This document shows positions 26,113-34,465 of a DNA stretch of 64,000 nt, piece by piece (position 1 is the stretch's first letter; every line of letters starts with the position of its first letter). Under the pieces are notes generated by a model. The model was not told the origin of the DNA, ran no database searches, and worked only from the letters and a program-made list of their open reading frames with translations. This DNA is from Geopsychrobacter electrodiphilus DSM 16401 (GTDB lineage: Bacteria > Desulfobacterota > Desulfuromonadia > Desulfuromonadales > Geopsychrobacteraceae), in NCBI RefSeq assembly GCF_000384395.1, contig NZ_ARWE01000001.1, positions 1,604,894 to 1,668,893 of the forward strand, written 5' to 3'. The position numbers were made by a program, and so were the translations under genes.

Positions 26113-28238
26113 AAGGGTTGACTCTTTTCCGCAGAACTTCCTTTATGCTAACCCTGTGTTTATTGATCTTGATTGGCAGTTGTCTAACCTATCTTTATTC
26201 ACGGGGGGGGGATGAAAATATTAGGGTTACGGACGTAACCTTTCTACCTGCGGCGAAAGACAATCTTGTTTTTGGTTTGGAAGGGATAAATCTAAAGCGA
26301 CACTTGTCCGCTTCGCTCGCTCATGATGTCTCAAACAAGCGCGCTATAGTGGGTACATTCCCGGTCTGGGGGCTAGCAACGGATATTAAGGTCAAACATA
26401 ACCTCGCTTACGTCATCACCCGGGAAGAAGGAGTAAAAGTTTACAATTTAAAGAATCCTCTTTCGCCTGAACCTATAGGGGTAACGGCAAGAAAGGCGAA
26501 TGCGTGGCGCATGGATCCTGACGAAGGGAAGATGTTTATCAGCTCATTAACTCAGGGCATTTCTATCTCTGCTATGTCCCTTGATGCAGAACCTGTAAAA
26601 GTAAAATATGAGGTCAGCAAGGCGTATAGCAGTATTCATAGACAACACCAGCTGTTTGTGGCTAACGGAAAATCCGGGTTGAGTATTTTTGATGTCACCT
26701 TCCAGAACAAAACCACTCTTTTGGGGCGACTTTTATTGCCTGGAAATACGGTTAAATTGGCTTTTTTAGGCCGATATCTTCTGGCGGCCAGCCAGAGGGG
26801 TGGGCTTCATCTTATCGAGGTCAGTGACCTTGAGCATCCTCGGATACTGCAAAGTATTGATCATGATGTCGAGTATGAAAATATCATTGTCATCGATAAT
26901 ATCGTTTATGCCTCTGATAAGGACTTAAAGATCGATCTCTTTTCTCTTGAGAATGGTCTCTTACGCAAGCTATCCAGTTTCCCCCTGATGGGGAACGTGC
27001 GGGAATTTTTACGCGATGGATCCTCTTTGTATCTGGCCGAAAGTTATTTTGGGCTCAGTAAGCTCGATATTAGTGATCCACAAAACCCGCATCGAGTCGG
27101 TTATGTCGGGGTGGCAGGTGAGGCTAACGGTTTGGCTTTATACAAGGGGTATCTGTATGTTGCCAGTCGTACCCAGGGTGTTCAAATTGTTGATACTCGA
27201 CGCATTGAATCACGAAAAGTCGTTGCTTCTCTAGATACCCCGAGTGATGCGCGCGATTTTGTCATTGATGGAAAATGGATTTATGTGGCAGATGGCCGCG
27301 CTGGTTTACAGATTATTGATAGGGGAGACCAGAATAAGTGGCGGCTGGTTGCAAATCTTCCGTCCCGTTACTATGCGACGACCCTTGTCAAGGTTAAGAA
27401 TTTGTTGTACGTGGCAGTTATGGATCAAGGGCTGTTGGTCGTGGATGTCCGTGATCCCCTGGCCCCCAGACAGGTCGGTCAGCTCACACTTGACAATGAG
27501 ATTTCAGACCTAGCTGTTCGTGGTTCAGATCTGTTTGTTGGTTGCTTTGACCGCAAATTGCTGCGCATTAATCTCAGTCAACCTGAACGTCCAAGGGTAG
27601 CTGAAACGTTGGTTCTTCCGGGTAAGGCACATAAAATTGCCTTGCAGGGAGATGACATCTTTATCGCTGCCGATACGGCGGGTTTGCTTGTGGTTCAACA
27701 TAAGGAGGGAAAGCCCACGAGATTGATCGGCCAACTTACCAGGCCCTGGCCAATGACAAACTTCACGGCAGCCTTAGGGATTGCTGTCCGTGGAAAGTAT
27801 GCTTATCTGGTTCTGGGTGAAGAGGGTTTGCAAGTCGTGGATATCAGCACCCCCGAACACCCGGTAACTGTTTCTAACTTTTTCTATCCCGGGTGGAACC
27901 TCGGGGTCGCACTGTCGACTGATTATGCTGTTCTTTCAAGTCGCTGGCAGGGCTATTTTTTTATCGATATTACCAACCCGCTTAAGCCATTTCAGATCGC
28001 GAACATTTATTCTCCGCGAAGTACCGGAACCTTTAAAGTCGAAGGTGACGGGTTGTATGTTTCAGGTCGCTCAAACGGGATCAGTCTCATTCCCTTGCCG
28101 GTTAGGAATATTGAGGTTGCCGGTTCGAAAGAGCAGGTCATCTCATTTAGAAAGCCGGAACTTGCCGGCTGGTATGATCTGAATATTACGGATGGTAAAA
28201 CGCTGGAGACAACAGCTTCTGTGGTGAGAGTCGACTGA
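26109..28238 (+). CDS. LVIVD-repeat beta-propeller exported protein
   Basis: This 709-residue protein has an N-terminal hydrophobic segment (residues ~8-30, a signal anchor or signal peptide ending near YLYSRGG). It is built mainly of LVIVD-type repeats such as GLLVVDVRDPLAPRQVGQL, GLQVVDISTPEHPVTV and GVQIVDTRRIESRKVV, predicted to fold as one or two beta-propellers outside the cytoplasm. The ligand is unknown. Start is TTG 26109, overlapping the kinase stop by four bases, with AAAGGAG upstream. Coupling to the kinase suggests it helps the sensor, for example as a periplasmic ligand-binding partner; that is inference. It ends two bases from the end of the convergent receptor gene. Confidence 0.82.
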   Translation: MKGLTLFRRTSFMLTLCLLILIGSCLTYLYSRGGDENIRVTDVTFLPAAKDNLVFGLEGINLKRHLSASLAHDVSNKRAIVGTFPVWGLATDIKVKHNLAYVITREEGVKVYNLKNPLSPEPIGVTARKANAWRMDPDEGKMFISSLTQGISISAMSLDAEPVKVKYEVSKAYSSIHRQHQLFVANGKSGLSIFDVTFQNKTTLLGRLLLPGNTVKLAFLGRYLLAASQRGGLHLIEVSDLEHPRILQSIDHDVEYENIIVIDNIVYASDKDLKIDLFSLENGLLRKLSSFPLMGNVREFLRDGSSLYLAESYFGLSKLDISDPQNPHRVGYVGVAGEANGLALYKGYLYVASRTQGVQIVDTRRIESRKVVASLDTPSDARDFVIDGKWIYVADGRAGLQIIDRGDQNKWRLVANLPSRYYATTLVKVKNLLYVAVMDQGLLVVDVRDPLAPRQVGQLTLDNEISDLAVRGSDLFVGCFDRKLLRINLSQPERPRVAETLVLPGKAHKIALQGDDIFIAADTAGLLVVQHKEGKPTRLIGQLTRPWPMTNFTAALGIAVRGKYAYLVLGEEGLQVVDISTPEHPVTVSNFFYPGWNLGVALSTDYAVLSSRWQGYFFIDITNPLKPFQIANIYSPRSTGTFKVEGDGLYVSGRSNGISLIPLPVRNIEVAGSKEQVISFRKPELAGWYDLNITDGKTLETTASVVRVD

Positions 28239-28240
28239 CT

Positions 28241-30712
28241 TTAGAAATCGTAGCTCGCCCCAACCCATAGTTGACGGCCGAGTTCATAGTTGGTTTCGCT
28301 GTCACTGATATTGGACTCGTTGTTGAAAACGTTTAGAACATCCAGGGTCAGGACGAGCCCCGATAGTCTCTTAGGCGAAACTTCCCACGCAAGGTGCCAG
28401 TCGAAGACAACAGAGCTGCGCATTCGTTTTTTTTCATAATCGTATATCAGGTCGTATGCGCTTGTGCTGTTAGGTTCAAGACCATGATTTGACAGGGGCT
28501 TTATTCTTGAAAGTTTGGTGTAGGCGCTGCGGAATTTTGCCGTGTTGGTAAAGGTTAGATTAAATGGTAGTTTGCCGGTGTAAATTAAGGTTGCAATGAT
28601 CGGACGATTGAAATCAGATTTAGGAATTTGATCGTAGCTCAAGAACTGGCCGTTGTACCAGATGAGATCTGTCGTTGCCTTGGTCGAGACATAATTATCA
28701 TAGTCGAGGTGGCTGGTCTCGATTGTTTGATAGCTGCAATTAAGTTCGAGGTAGTGCTTTTCCCATGCACGTTGCCAGCTCACCTGATAACTTTCATACT
28801 TTGAATGTCCGTTGTTACTCAGAATCCAATATTTGTAGGAGTCAGGCTGTATTCCCGTTCTATCCTGAACCAGTTCATCTCGACCCTTACGTTTAATGTA
28901 CTGCAGCTTGAGTTCTCCTCCCGCGGCCTTTTGCTTAATGCCAACCGTAATCTCATCCGTATAGGGGGTTTTCAATTCAGAGTCTCTGAAAACATAGGAT
29001 CCATCCTTACTGACGCCAGGCCAACTGTCAGGAGTGTCCCCCGTAATTCCGCGAGTTTCTTTTTTACCTAAAGGAGAAATTGCTTCTCTTAACCTATAGG
29101 TCAATAGGGTTCCACTGTAATAGCGATTTTTACCCCCAAAAAGAATTGAGGACCCATTGCCATAAAGATCGTAGGAAGCGGCAAAGCGTGGGGAAAAGTT
29201 GGTCTTTTTTAGATAATCATCGTGTGACAATCGAACACCCGGAAAGAGCTCAAGACGCTTCCAAATAATAGAATCTTGAATATAAGCCGCTGATGTTGTT
29301 AACGTAACCTTGCTCCGTCCCTGTTCGTACAGTTGCCGGGTGGTCAGAAACTGTTCATTCTTGATGCATGCGATATCATCTGCGCGACAATTTATGAGCC
29401 CCCCGCCATTATTGTTTGAAGTGAAGTAGTAATAAGAGGTCTTGTCCCTTGAATAAACCTGCTCGGAGCGAACCAGTTCAGTTCCTATCTTTACCAGGTG
29501 TTTCGTTGAGCCCAGGACTCGTTCGGATAGAGCAAAATTGATATTCAGCTGAATATCCTTTTGAGTCTGCTCAATGTCACCGAGCCCCCCTTCAACGCTG
29601 CGGGTTGGTCCCCCCCAGTCAACAGAGCCCCCGGTGTTCCATTGAAGTTTATCCTTGGCTGCCTGGCGATTTACCTCGTAGTTGCTGTACCCCAATGAAA
29701 CATCAAGTTGTCCTGCTTGAAAATCTTGCTCGAATTTAGCCGCTAGTGACAGATTGTCGTTGTTCAGGCGGAAGTCGCTATTTTTTTTATCAGTCCCAAA
29801 ATAGGTACCCTCATTGGGGGCATAGATTCCAGTGAGATAAAGGCGGCTTTCTTCCGAAAGATGGTAGCCATATTTCAGAAAAAAGTTTTCATTTTTCCTG
29901 TCCTGGATCTTTGTTTCGCCCAGGTTTTGAAGTGGAATCCTGGAGATGAGGGTTTGGTAAGAAAGGAGCACACCCATGTCATAATTTAGCGGGATATTCA
30001 GGGTCATCCCGGCATCCTGTTTGTCGAAGCGCGGTTGCCTGCCCGTTGTATTTGAGGTACTGAAGGTTGTCTGGTCGCTTGGGGATAGATGAAACTTCGT
30101 CCACTCCTCGCGGGTCGTTCGATAGTTGATATTGCCCCAGAATTCATCGACCGGGTCGAGGGTAATCACTTCGACCTGTCCACCAGTGAATCCTCCGTGT
30201 TCGGCAGAAATATTGCTATTGAAGACATTTACCTGCTCGATCAGGTGTGGGTCCAGGAATATTTTTTGCGGGTGCCCGGGTAAAATTGAGGTTTCATACA
30301 AATCGACATTCGTTGGTTCAATTGAACTATTGTTGCTGATGCCATCAATGGTGAAATTATTTTCGTAAAAATGACTGCCGGAAATTGAGATGTTTGGAGG
30401 GGTTATTTCTCCAGCGGCCAGAGAGTTACTCATTCCTTCGCCGAATTGAACCCCAGGCACAATGCCTATTATCTCGTTAAGGCTACCGTTTCTTGTTGGA
30501 AAATTCTCGATCGTTTCACGGTCGATAATTGTTGCGCCAGTTAGGGGGGCTATGCGGGTCGCTTCTACCAGAATCGTGGGTAGAACAAGCGGGGGCGAGA
30601 CTGTTTTTTCCTCTGGTTGAACAGCCGTTGGGACAATTGCGATACTGGTTTGCGGGGTAAGAAGAATCAAAAAGACAAAAAATTTACAGAGGCTTGTAAA
30701 TCGGGATATCAT
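28241..30712 (-). CDS. TonB-dependent outer-membrane receptor
   Basis: This 823-residue protein has an N-terminal signal peptide (hydrophobic to ~25, cut near TSIA). The plug domain follows, with ATIIDRETIENFPTRNGSLNEI, PGVQFGEG and ISGSHFYENNFTIDGI. A long 22-strand-type barrel then ends in the outer-membrane signature LGRQLWVGASYDF with a terminal Phe. Such receptors import siderophores, cobalamin, metals or glycans using TonB energy. No TonB box is distinctive and no riboswitch or Fur-like site is evident in the 132-bp gap to tonB, so the substrate is open. It is divergent from the TonB gene, a natural functional partner. Confidence 0.9.
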   Translation of the reverse strand: MISRFTSLCKFFVFLILLTPQTSIAIVPTAVQPEEKTVSPPLVLPTILVEATRIAPLTGATIIDRETIENFPTRNGSLNEIIGIVPGVQFGEGMSNSLAAGEITPPNISISGSHFYENNFTIDGISNNSSIEPTNVDLYETSILPGHPQKIFLDPHLIEQVNVFNSNISAEHGGFTGGQVEVITLDPVDEFWGNINYRTTREEWTKFHLSPSDQTTFSTSNTTGRQPRFDKQDAGMTLNIPLNYDMGVLLSYQTLISRIPLQNLGETKIQDRKNENFFLKYGYHLSEESRLYLTGIYAPNEGTYFGTDKKNSDFRLNNDNLSLAAKFEQDFQAGQLDVSLGYSNYEVNRQAAKDKLQWNTGGSVDWGGPTRSVEGGLGDIEQTQKDIQLNINFALSERVLGSTKHLVKIGTELVRSEQVYSRDKTSYYYFTSNNNGGGLINCRADDIACIKNEQFLTTRQLYEQGRSKVTLTTSAAYIQDSIIWKRLELFPGVRLSHDDYLKKTNFSPRFAASYDLYGNGSSILFGGKNRYYSGTLLTYRLREAISPLGKKETRGITGDTPDSWPGVSKDGSYVFRDSELKTPYTDEITVGIKQKAAGGELKLQYIKRKGRDELVQDRTGIQPDSYKYWILSNNGHSKYESYQVSWQRAWEKHYLELNCSYQTIETSHLDYDNYVSTKATTDLIWYNGQFLSYDQIPKSDFNRPIIATLIYTGKLPFNLTFTNTAKFRSAYTKLSRIKPLSNHGLEPNSTSAYDLIYDYEKKRMRSSVVFDWHLAWEVSPKRLSGLVLTLDVLNVFNNESNISDSETNYELGRQLWVGASYDF

Positions 30713-30844
30713 GAAATTCGTCTTTCGATTGCAAGAGACTGCCTCTTTTCAAGGGGTTGTAGGCTAGCAACCTGATTAGGTTAATTCAAGTTTAAAATCA
30801 ATGAATAAGATACTCGTTCGTTTTATGAGCGTTGGTGTGACAAA

Positions 30845-31666
30845 GTGAGTGATCATTTGAATCTGAAAAGGCAAGTATATATGGCTCTGTTTTTGTCTGT
30901 AGCGATCCATTTTGGGCTGCTAAGTCTTCAGGTGGATATGGACAGCGACGTTGCTTTTCAGGAACAATTCTCTGTTGAGCGGGCATTTGACCGACTTGAT
31001 AATTTTATGCCGGAGCCATTGAATCCGCGGGATGAAACCTCTCCTGGTCATGCTCCCCGGGTTCTTCCTCCTTTTAAGCAGAAAACGTTTGTAGCAGCCA
31101 AAATGAAACCAGCTTCCGTGTTGCCATCCCGAAAAAGGGGAATTTCGACACATCCCTTAACGCCCAAGATTTCACCTTTGCCACTAACTCAAGTGTTGCA
31201 GTCTGGACATCCTCGGCAGGCCTCCCCTGTATTGTCAAAAAAATCACGAAAGACCGAAAATGGAGGAGATTTACCTGGCAAAATAGTTATTGCTCCCTTT
31301 GCCGCTCAGTCACTGCATGTGGCTTCGATAGACAAGTCTAAGGTCAAGACACTAATCGAAACCCGTGCAATTCCGCGCTATGTTGACAATCCTCGGCCGC
31401 ATTATCCTGAGGTTGCGCGACGTAAAGGGTGGTCCGGAGAGGTACAATTATTAGTGCGGGTCGATAAGGCCGGTGCCGTTGAGCGGCTGTCGGTCGCTCA
31501 GTCTTCTGGTTTTGCCGTACTTGATCGAGCGGCGACACGGGCAGTACGTCGTTGGCGCTTTGCTCCTGCCGTAAGGGCAGGGGCTCGCGTCGCCTCTGAG
31601 GTTGTGATCCCGATTGACTTCCGTCTGCCCGGAAGCCTCAATTCTGACTCATCTATTCAGGAATAA
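30845..31666 (+). CDS. TonB family energy-transducing protein
   Basis: This 273-residue protein has a short basic N-terminus, one inner-membrane segment (MALFLSVAIHFGLLSL, ~13-30), a long Pro/Lys-rich periplasmic linker and a C-terminal TonB domain with VDNPRPHYPEVARRKGWSG, VRVDKAGAVERLSVAQSSG and VRRWRFAPA. It links the ExbB-ExbD motor, not present here, to outer-membrane receptors such as the one divergently encoded. Start is given as GTG 30845; ATG 30881, preceded by AAAAGG, is an alternative that would leave almost no residues before the membrane segment. Confidence 0.88.
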   Translation: MSDHLNLKRQVYMALFLSVAIHFGLLSLQVDMDSDVAFQEQFSVERAFDRLDNFMPEPLNPRDETSPGHAPRVLPPFKQKTFVAAKMKPASVLPSRKRGISTHPLTPKISPLPLTQVLQSGHPRQASPVLSKKSRKTENGGDLPGKIVIAPFAAQSLHVASIDKSKVKTLIETRAIPRYVDNPRPHYPEVARRKGWSGEVQLLVRVDKAGAVERLSVAQSSGFAVLDRAATRAVRRWRFAPAVRAGARVASEVVIPIDFRLPGSLNSDSSIQE

Positions 31667-31808
31667 ACTCTGTCAATCCTTACAGTTAGTGGTCAGGAAC
31701 CGTAGAAAATGTTTGACCTTACATAAGCAATCCCCTAGATTGATAAGAATTTCTTTAGATGAGCTGGCCTTGTTTTTGGGGCTGTTAACAGACTGGAGAT
31801 GCAAGTTA

Positions 31809-33089
31809 ATGAGCGCAGAAACAACCAGGGTGCTGATTGTTGATGATTCGCCAACTGTACGCCGGCTGGGAGAACTTATTCTCAGTCAGCAAGGTTATGT
31901 TGTTCATACAGCTGAAGATGGTGAGCAGGGGCTTGAGATCGCACGTCGGATTAAGCCTGACGCAATTTTGGTTGATTTTGTCATGCCCAAAATGAACGGG
32001 CATACTTTTTGTAAATTACTGAGAGAAGACAGCGAAATGGCACAGGTTCCACTGATCTTGATCTCTTCAAAAGGAGAAGCGGTTGGGGAGGCTTTCGAAA
32101 AAGAGTTTGGAGTTGTTCACTACTTTTCCAAACCTTTTGAGCCTGATGATCTTGTGCAGAAACTTGTAGAGGTGCTCGGCGTTGCAGCAACTTCCAAGGG
32201 GGATGGGGCACCGGAAACTTCGCAAACTACTGATCCAGCGATTATTGAGAATATTGTCGATAAGGTTTTACGCCAATATTTTCAAAAAGATTTCCCACTG
32301 TTGATGCGAAACGTCTTGTCGGACACATTAAACGAGGCTGGATTGGTACAAAAGAAAGGTATGGTTCTTTCCGGAGATCTCGCTGAAGTCATGCTGCCTG
32401 ATGTGATAAATTTTGCTTATAATTCAAGACTTTCAGGACGTCTTACTGTGTTTTCGCGTGAAGTTTTTGGAGAAATCTTCATCGAACAGGGTAATTTTAT
32501 TTTCGCCACATCGAGCATTAAAGGAAGCCGTAATATCTTTTTGACTGATCTATTGACTAAAGATGGTCGACTGAACGCCGATGGAGCTGAACTCAATGAA
32601 TATGTTACCGAGGCCCGTTCGCGTAATATCCCAATTGGACGTGTTCTCGTTGAACGTGGATTGTTGACCTCCGATGAATTAATGGAGTATCTGCAGCAAC
32701 ATGCCCAGGATGCTTTTGGAACGACCCTCGATGTAAAGGAGGGACATTTTTTCCTTGAGCGCGACGAACTTCCAGTCAATCTCCAGGATTTGACGATCAG
32801 GGTACCTTTGATTAGCGTGTTGATGGAGGGGTTAAGCCATCTGGACGAAAAACACCTTGCGGCCTCAGAGTTTCGAGATGATGAGATGGTGTTGGTTCGG
32901 TTGATTACCAACGAAGACGCTCTTGAGACCGTCAATCTCAAGCCTCGTGAACTCGAACTGTTCGGGCTGATCGATGGCAAAAAATCATTGCGTGAAATTA
33001 TCGAACTCAGTTTGTTGGAGCCTCTGGAAACCAAGCGGATCTGTTACGCGTTACGCAAGGTCGGACTTTTGCGGGTTAAGAGCCACTAG
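31809..33089 (+). CDS. Response regulator with DUF4388 (PATAN) domain
   Basis: This protein has 426 residues. Residues 1-125 are a CheY-like receiver (VLIVDDSPTVRR, acceptor Asp in AILVDFVMPKMNG, conserved Lys in FSKPFEP). Residues ~185-400 resemble DUF4388/PATAN (LPDVINFAYNSRLSGRLTV and GEIFIEQGNFIFA), a domain common in regulators of gliding and type IV pilus systems. The ATG at 31809 has GGAG upstream; a longer in-frame opening to 31614 overlaps tonB and is not needed. It is the first gene of a chemosensory run; the HPt-CheW gene begins 14 bases later. It probably receives phosphate from the CheA encoded downstream. Confidence 0.85.
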   Translation: MSAETTRVLIVDDSPTVRRLGELILSQQGYVVHTAEDGEQGLEIARRIKPDAILVDFVMPKMNGHTFCKLLREDSEMAQVPLILISSKGEAVGEAFEKEFGVVHYFSKPFEPDDLVQKLVEVLGVAATSKGDGAPETSQTTDPAIIENIVDKVLRQYFQKDFPLLMRNVLSDTLNEAGLVQKKGMVLSGDLAEVMLPDVINFAYNSRLSGRLTVFSREVFGEIFIEQGNFIFATSSIKGSRNIFLTDLLTKDGRLNADGAELNEYVTEARSRNIPIGRVLVERGLLTSDELMEYLQQHAQDAFGTTLDVKEGHFFLERDELPVNLQDLTIRVPLISVLMEGLSHLDEKHLAASEFRDDEMVLVRLITNEDALETVNLKPRELELFGLIDGKKSLREIIELSLLEPLETKRICYALRKVGLLRVKSH

Positions 33090-33103
33090 AACTTGAGGTG
33101 CCC

Positions 33104-34465
33104 ATGAGTGATATGCGTCAGAAATTATTACCGGTTTTTCTGGAAGAAGCCGGGCGAAAGATTGCACTGCTTGATGAATTTCTTGCGGCCGGCGGCTGTG
33201 AAGGTCAAGCTTTGAGCCATCTTGAAGTGGCCTTTCGTGCTGCTCATACGCTCAAGGGTACAGCAGCACTCGTTCATGCTGAAGCCGTTCGCGTTCTGAG
33301 CGCCCGCATTGAAGGTTTACTCGAAGGACATTTTGAGAAAGCTCGATTTCCAACTGAAAACGAATATGACGGCATGAAGTTGGCTTTGGGCCACTTAAAA
33401 AAAATGATCGCGGCCCTTGAACAGCACCGGGAAGAACCACCCGGTCTTCTGGTTGAAGCCGAACTTGCTTTGAAATTGGCGGTTGCATTGCCAGGGCGCA
33501 CCCGTCTTTTTGACCAGCAAAACCTGAGTACGTCAGATGATCCTTTCGCAGAAGACCCTGGTCTTGATCTCTTTGAGGAGACCAGCACGCCGATCAATTT
33601 ATTATCCAGTACCCTATTAGAAGATCCTTTTGCTGAAGACCCCTCCATTGAACTACAGACGATACAGGAGGAAGAATTAATTGATCCTTTCGCGGAGGAT
33701 CCAGAGGTAGAGTCCACTAAGTGCGTTGAGAAAGATCATGTATTTGTCAGGCAGATCTCCGTCGACACCGCTGGGGATACTGATCCTTTTGCGGAAGACC
33801 CCTCATTGGATACCGATTTTGAGACGCCGGTTGCATTTAGTTCTGACCCGTCACCAATCACATTCGCGGATCTTTCTGGCGCTGAAATTCTCACCCCTCA
33901 ACAGAACCCTGTTGCTATTTCAACCCCTAGCGAAAATGCGGGCTCTCACCAGGTGCCGGATGAGCTTCCCCCTGCCAATACTTTTTCTAACCTCCCCGCT
34001 AATGAAAGCTTTATTGAGCGGATGCGTAAGCGGGTTGAAAAAGAGAGCCCCCTAGAAACCGCCAAGCGTTTAGTAGAAACCCTTCAAAGGCAGAACGAAG
34101 GCGAGGCTGTTGCACAAAATTTTAACTGTTGCCATTTTAAGGTCGGGAATAAGGATTACTTTTTACCGATTGAAAATATGCTTGAGATTGCTGATCTGCC
34201 TCAGGTCGTAAGACTCCCCCTTGCTCCGCCGATTGTCCGGGGCTTGGTTAATCTTCGTGGACAGGTGATGCCTGTTATAGATTTAGGTGTCCAGTCTGGG
34301 CCCGCGATAACCTATACCTCCTTGTGTAAATTGGTTGTCGCTGAGTCCGCTGGCGAGAAATTGGCTTTTTTGTCGGAGGGTATCCCTGATCTCGCCGAAG
34401 AATTCTGTGGGGAAAGAGTTGATGTTATGAATATTATTGCTCAATTTCGTGCAGGTGACTCCTGA
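33104..34465 (+). CDS. HPt-CheW fusion protein with four DPFAEDP linker repeats
   Basis: This protein has 453 residues. An HPt domain (~1-110, acceptor His48 in FRAAHTLKG) and a C-terminal CheW domain (~345-450, with FKVGNKDYFLPIENMLEI and GLVNLRGQVMPVIDLG) are joined by a ~200-residue acidic, probably disordered linker. The linker carries the identical heptapeptide DPFAEDP four times, starting at residues 146, 174, 194 and 227. The start is ATG 33104 after GAGGTG; a GTG two codons upstream overlaps that Shine-Dalgarno. CheW couples receptors to CheA, and the HPt could shuttle phosphate between CheA and receivers. The stop overlaps the cheA start by one base (TGATG). Confidence 0.85.
   Translation: MSDMRQKLLPVFLEEAGRKIALLDEFLAAGGCEGQALSHLEVAFRAAHTLKGTAALVHAEAVRVLSARIEGLLEGHFEKARFPTENEYDGMKLALGHLKKMIAALEQHREEPPGLLVEAELALKLAVALPGRTRLFDQQNLSTSDDPFAEDPGLDLFEETSTPINLLSSTLLEDPFAEDPSIELQTIQEEELIDPFAEDPEVESTKCVEKDHVFVRQISVDTAGDTDPFAEDPSLDTDFETPVAFSSDPSPITFADLSGAEILTPQQNPVAISTPSENAGSHQVPDELPPANTFSNLPANESFIERMRKRVEKESPLETAKRLVETLQRQNEGEAVAQNFNCCHFKVGNKDYFLPIENMLEIADLPQVVRLPLAPPIVRGLVNLRGQVMPVIDLGVQSGPAITYTSLCKLVVAESAGEKLAFLSEGIPDLAEEFCGERVDVMNIIAQFRAGDS

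Noticed and set aside
30713..30844. Cobalamin riboswitch before the TonB-dependent receptor
   Set aside because: The 132-bp gap is too short and lacks the B12-box elements, so the receptor cannot be tied to cobalamin.
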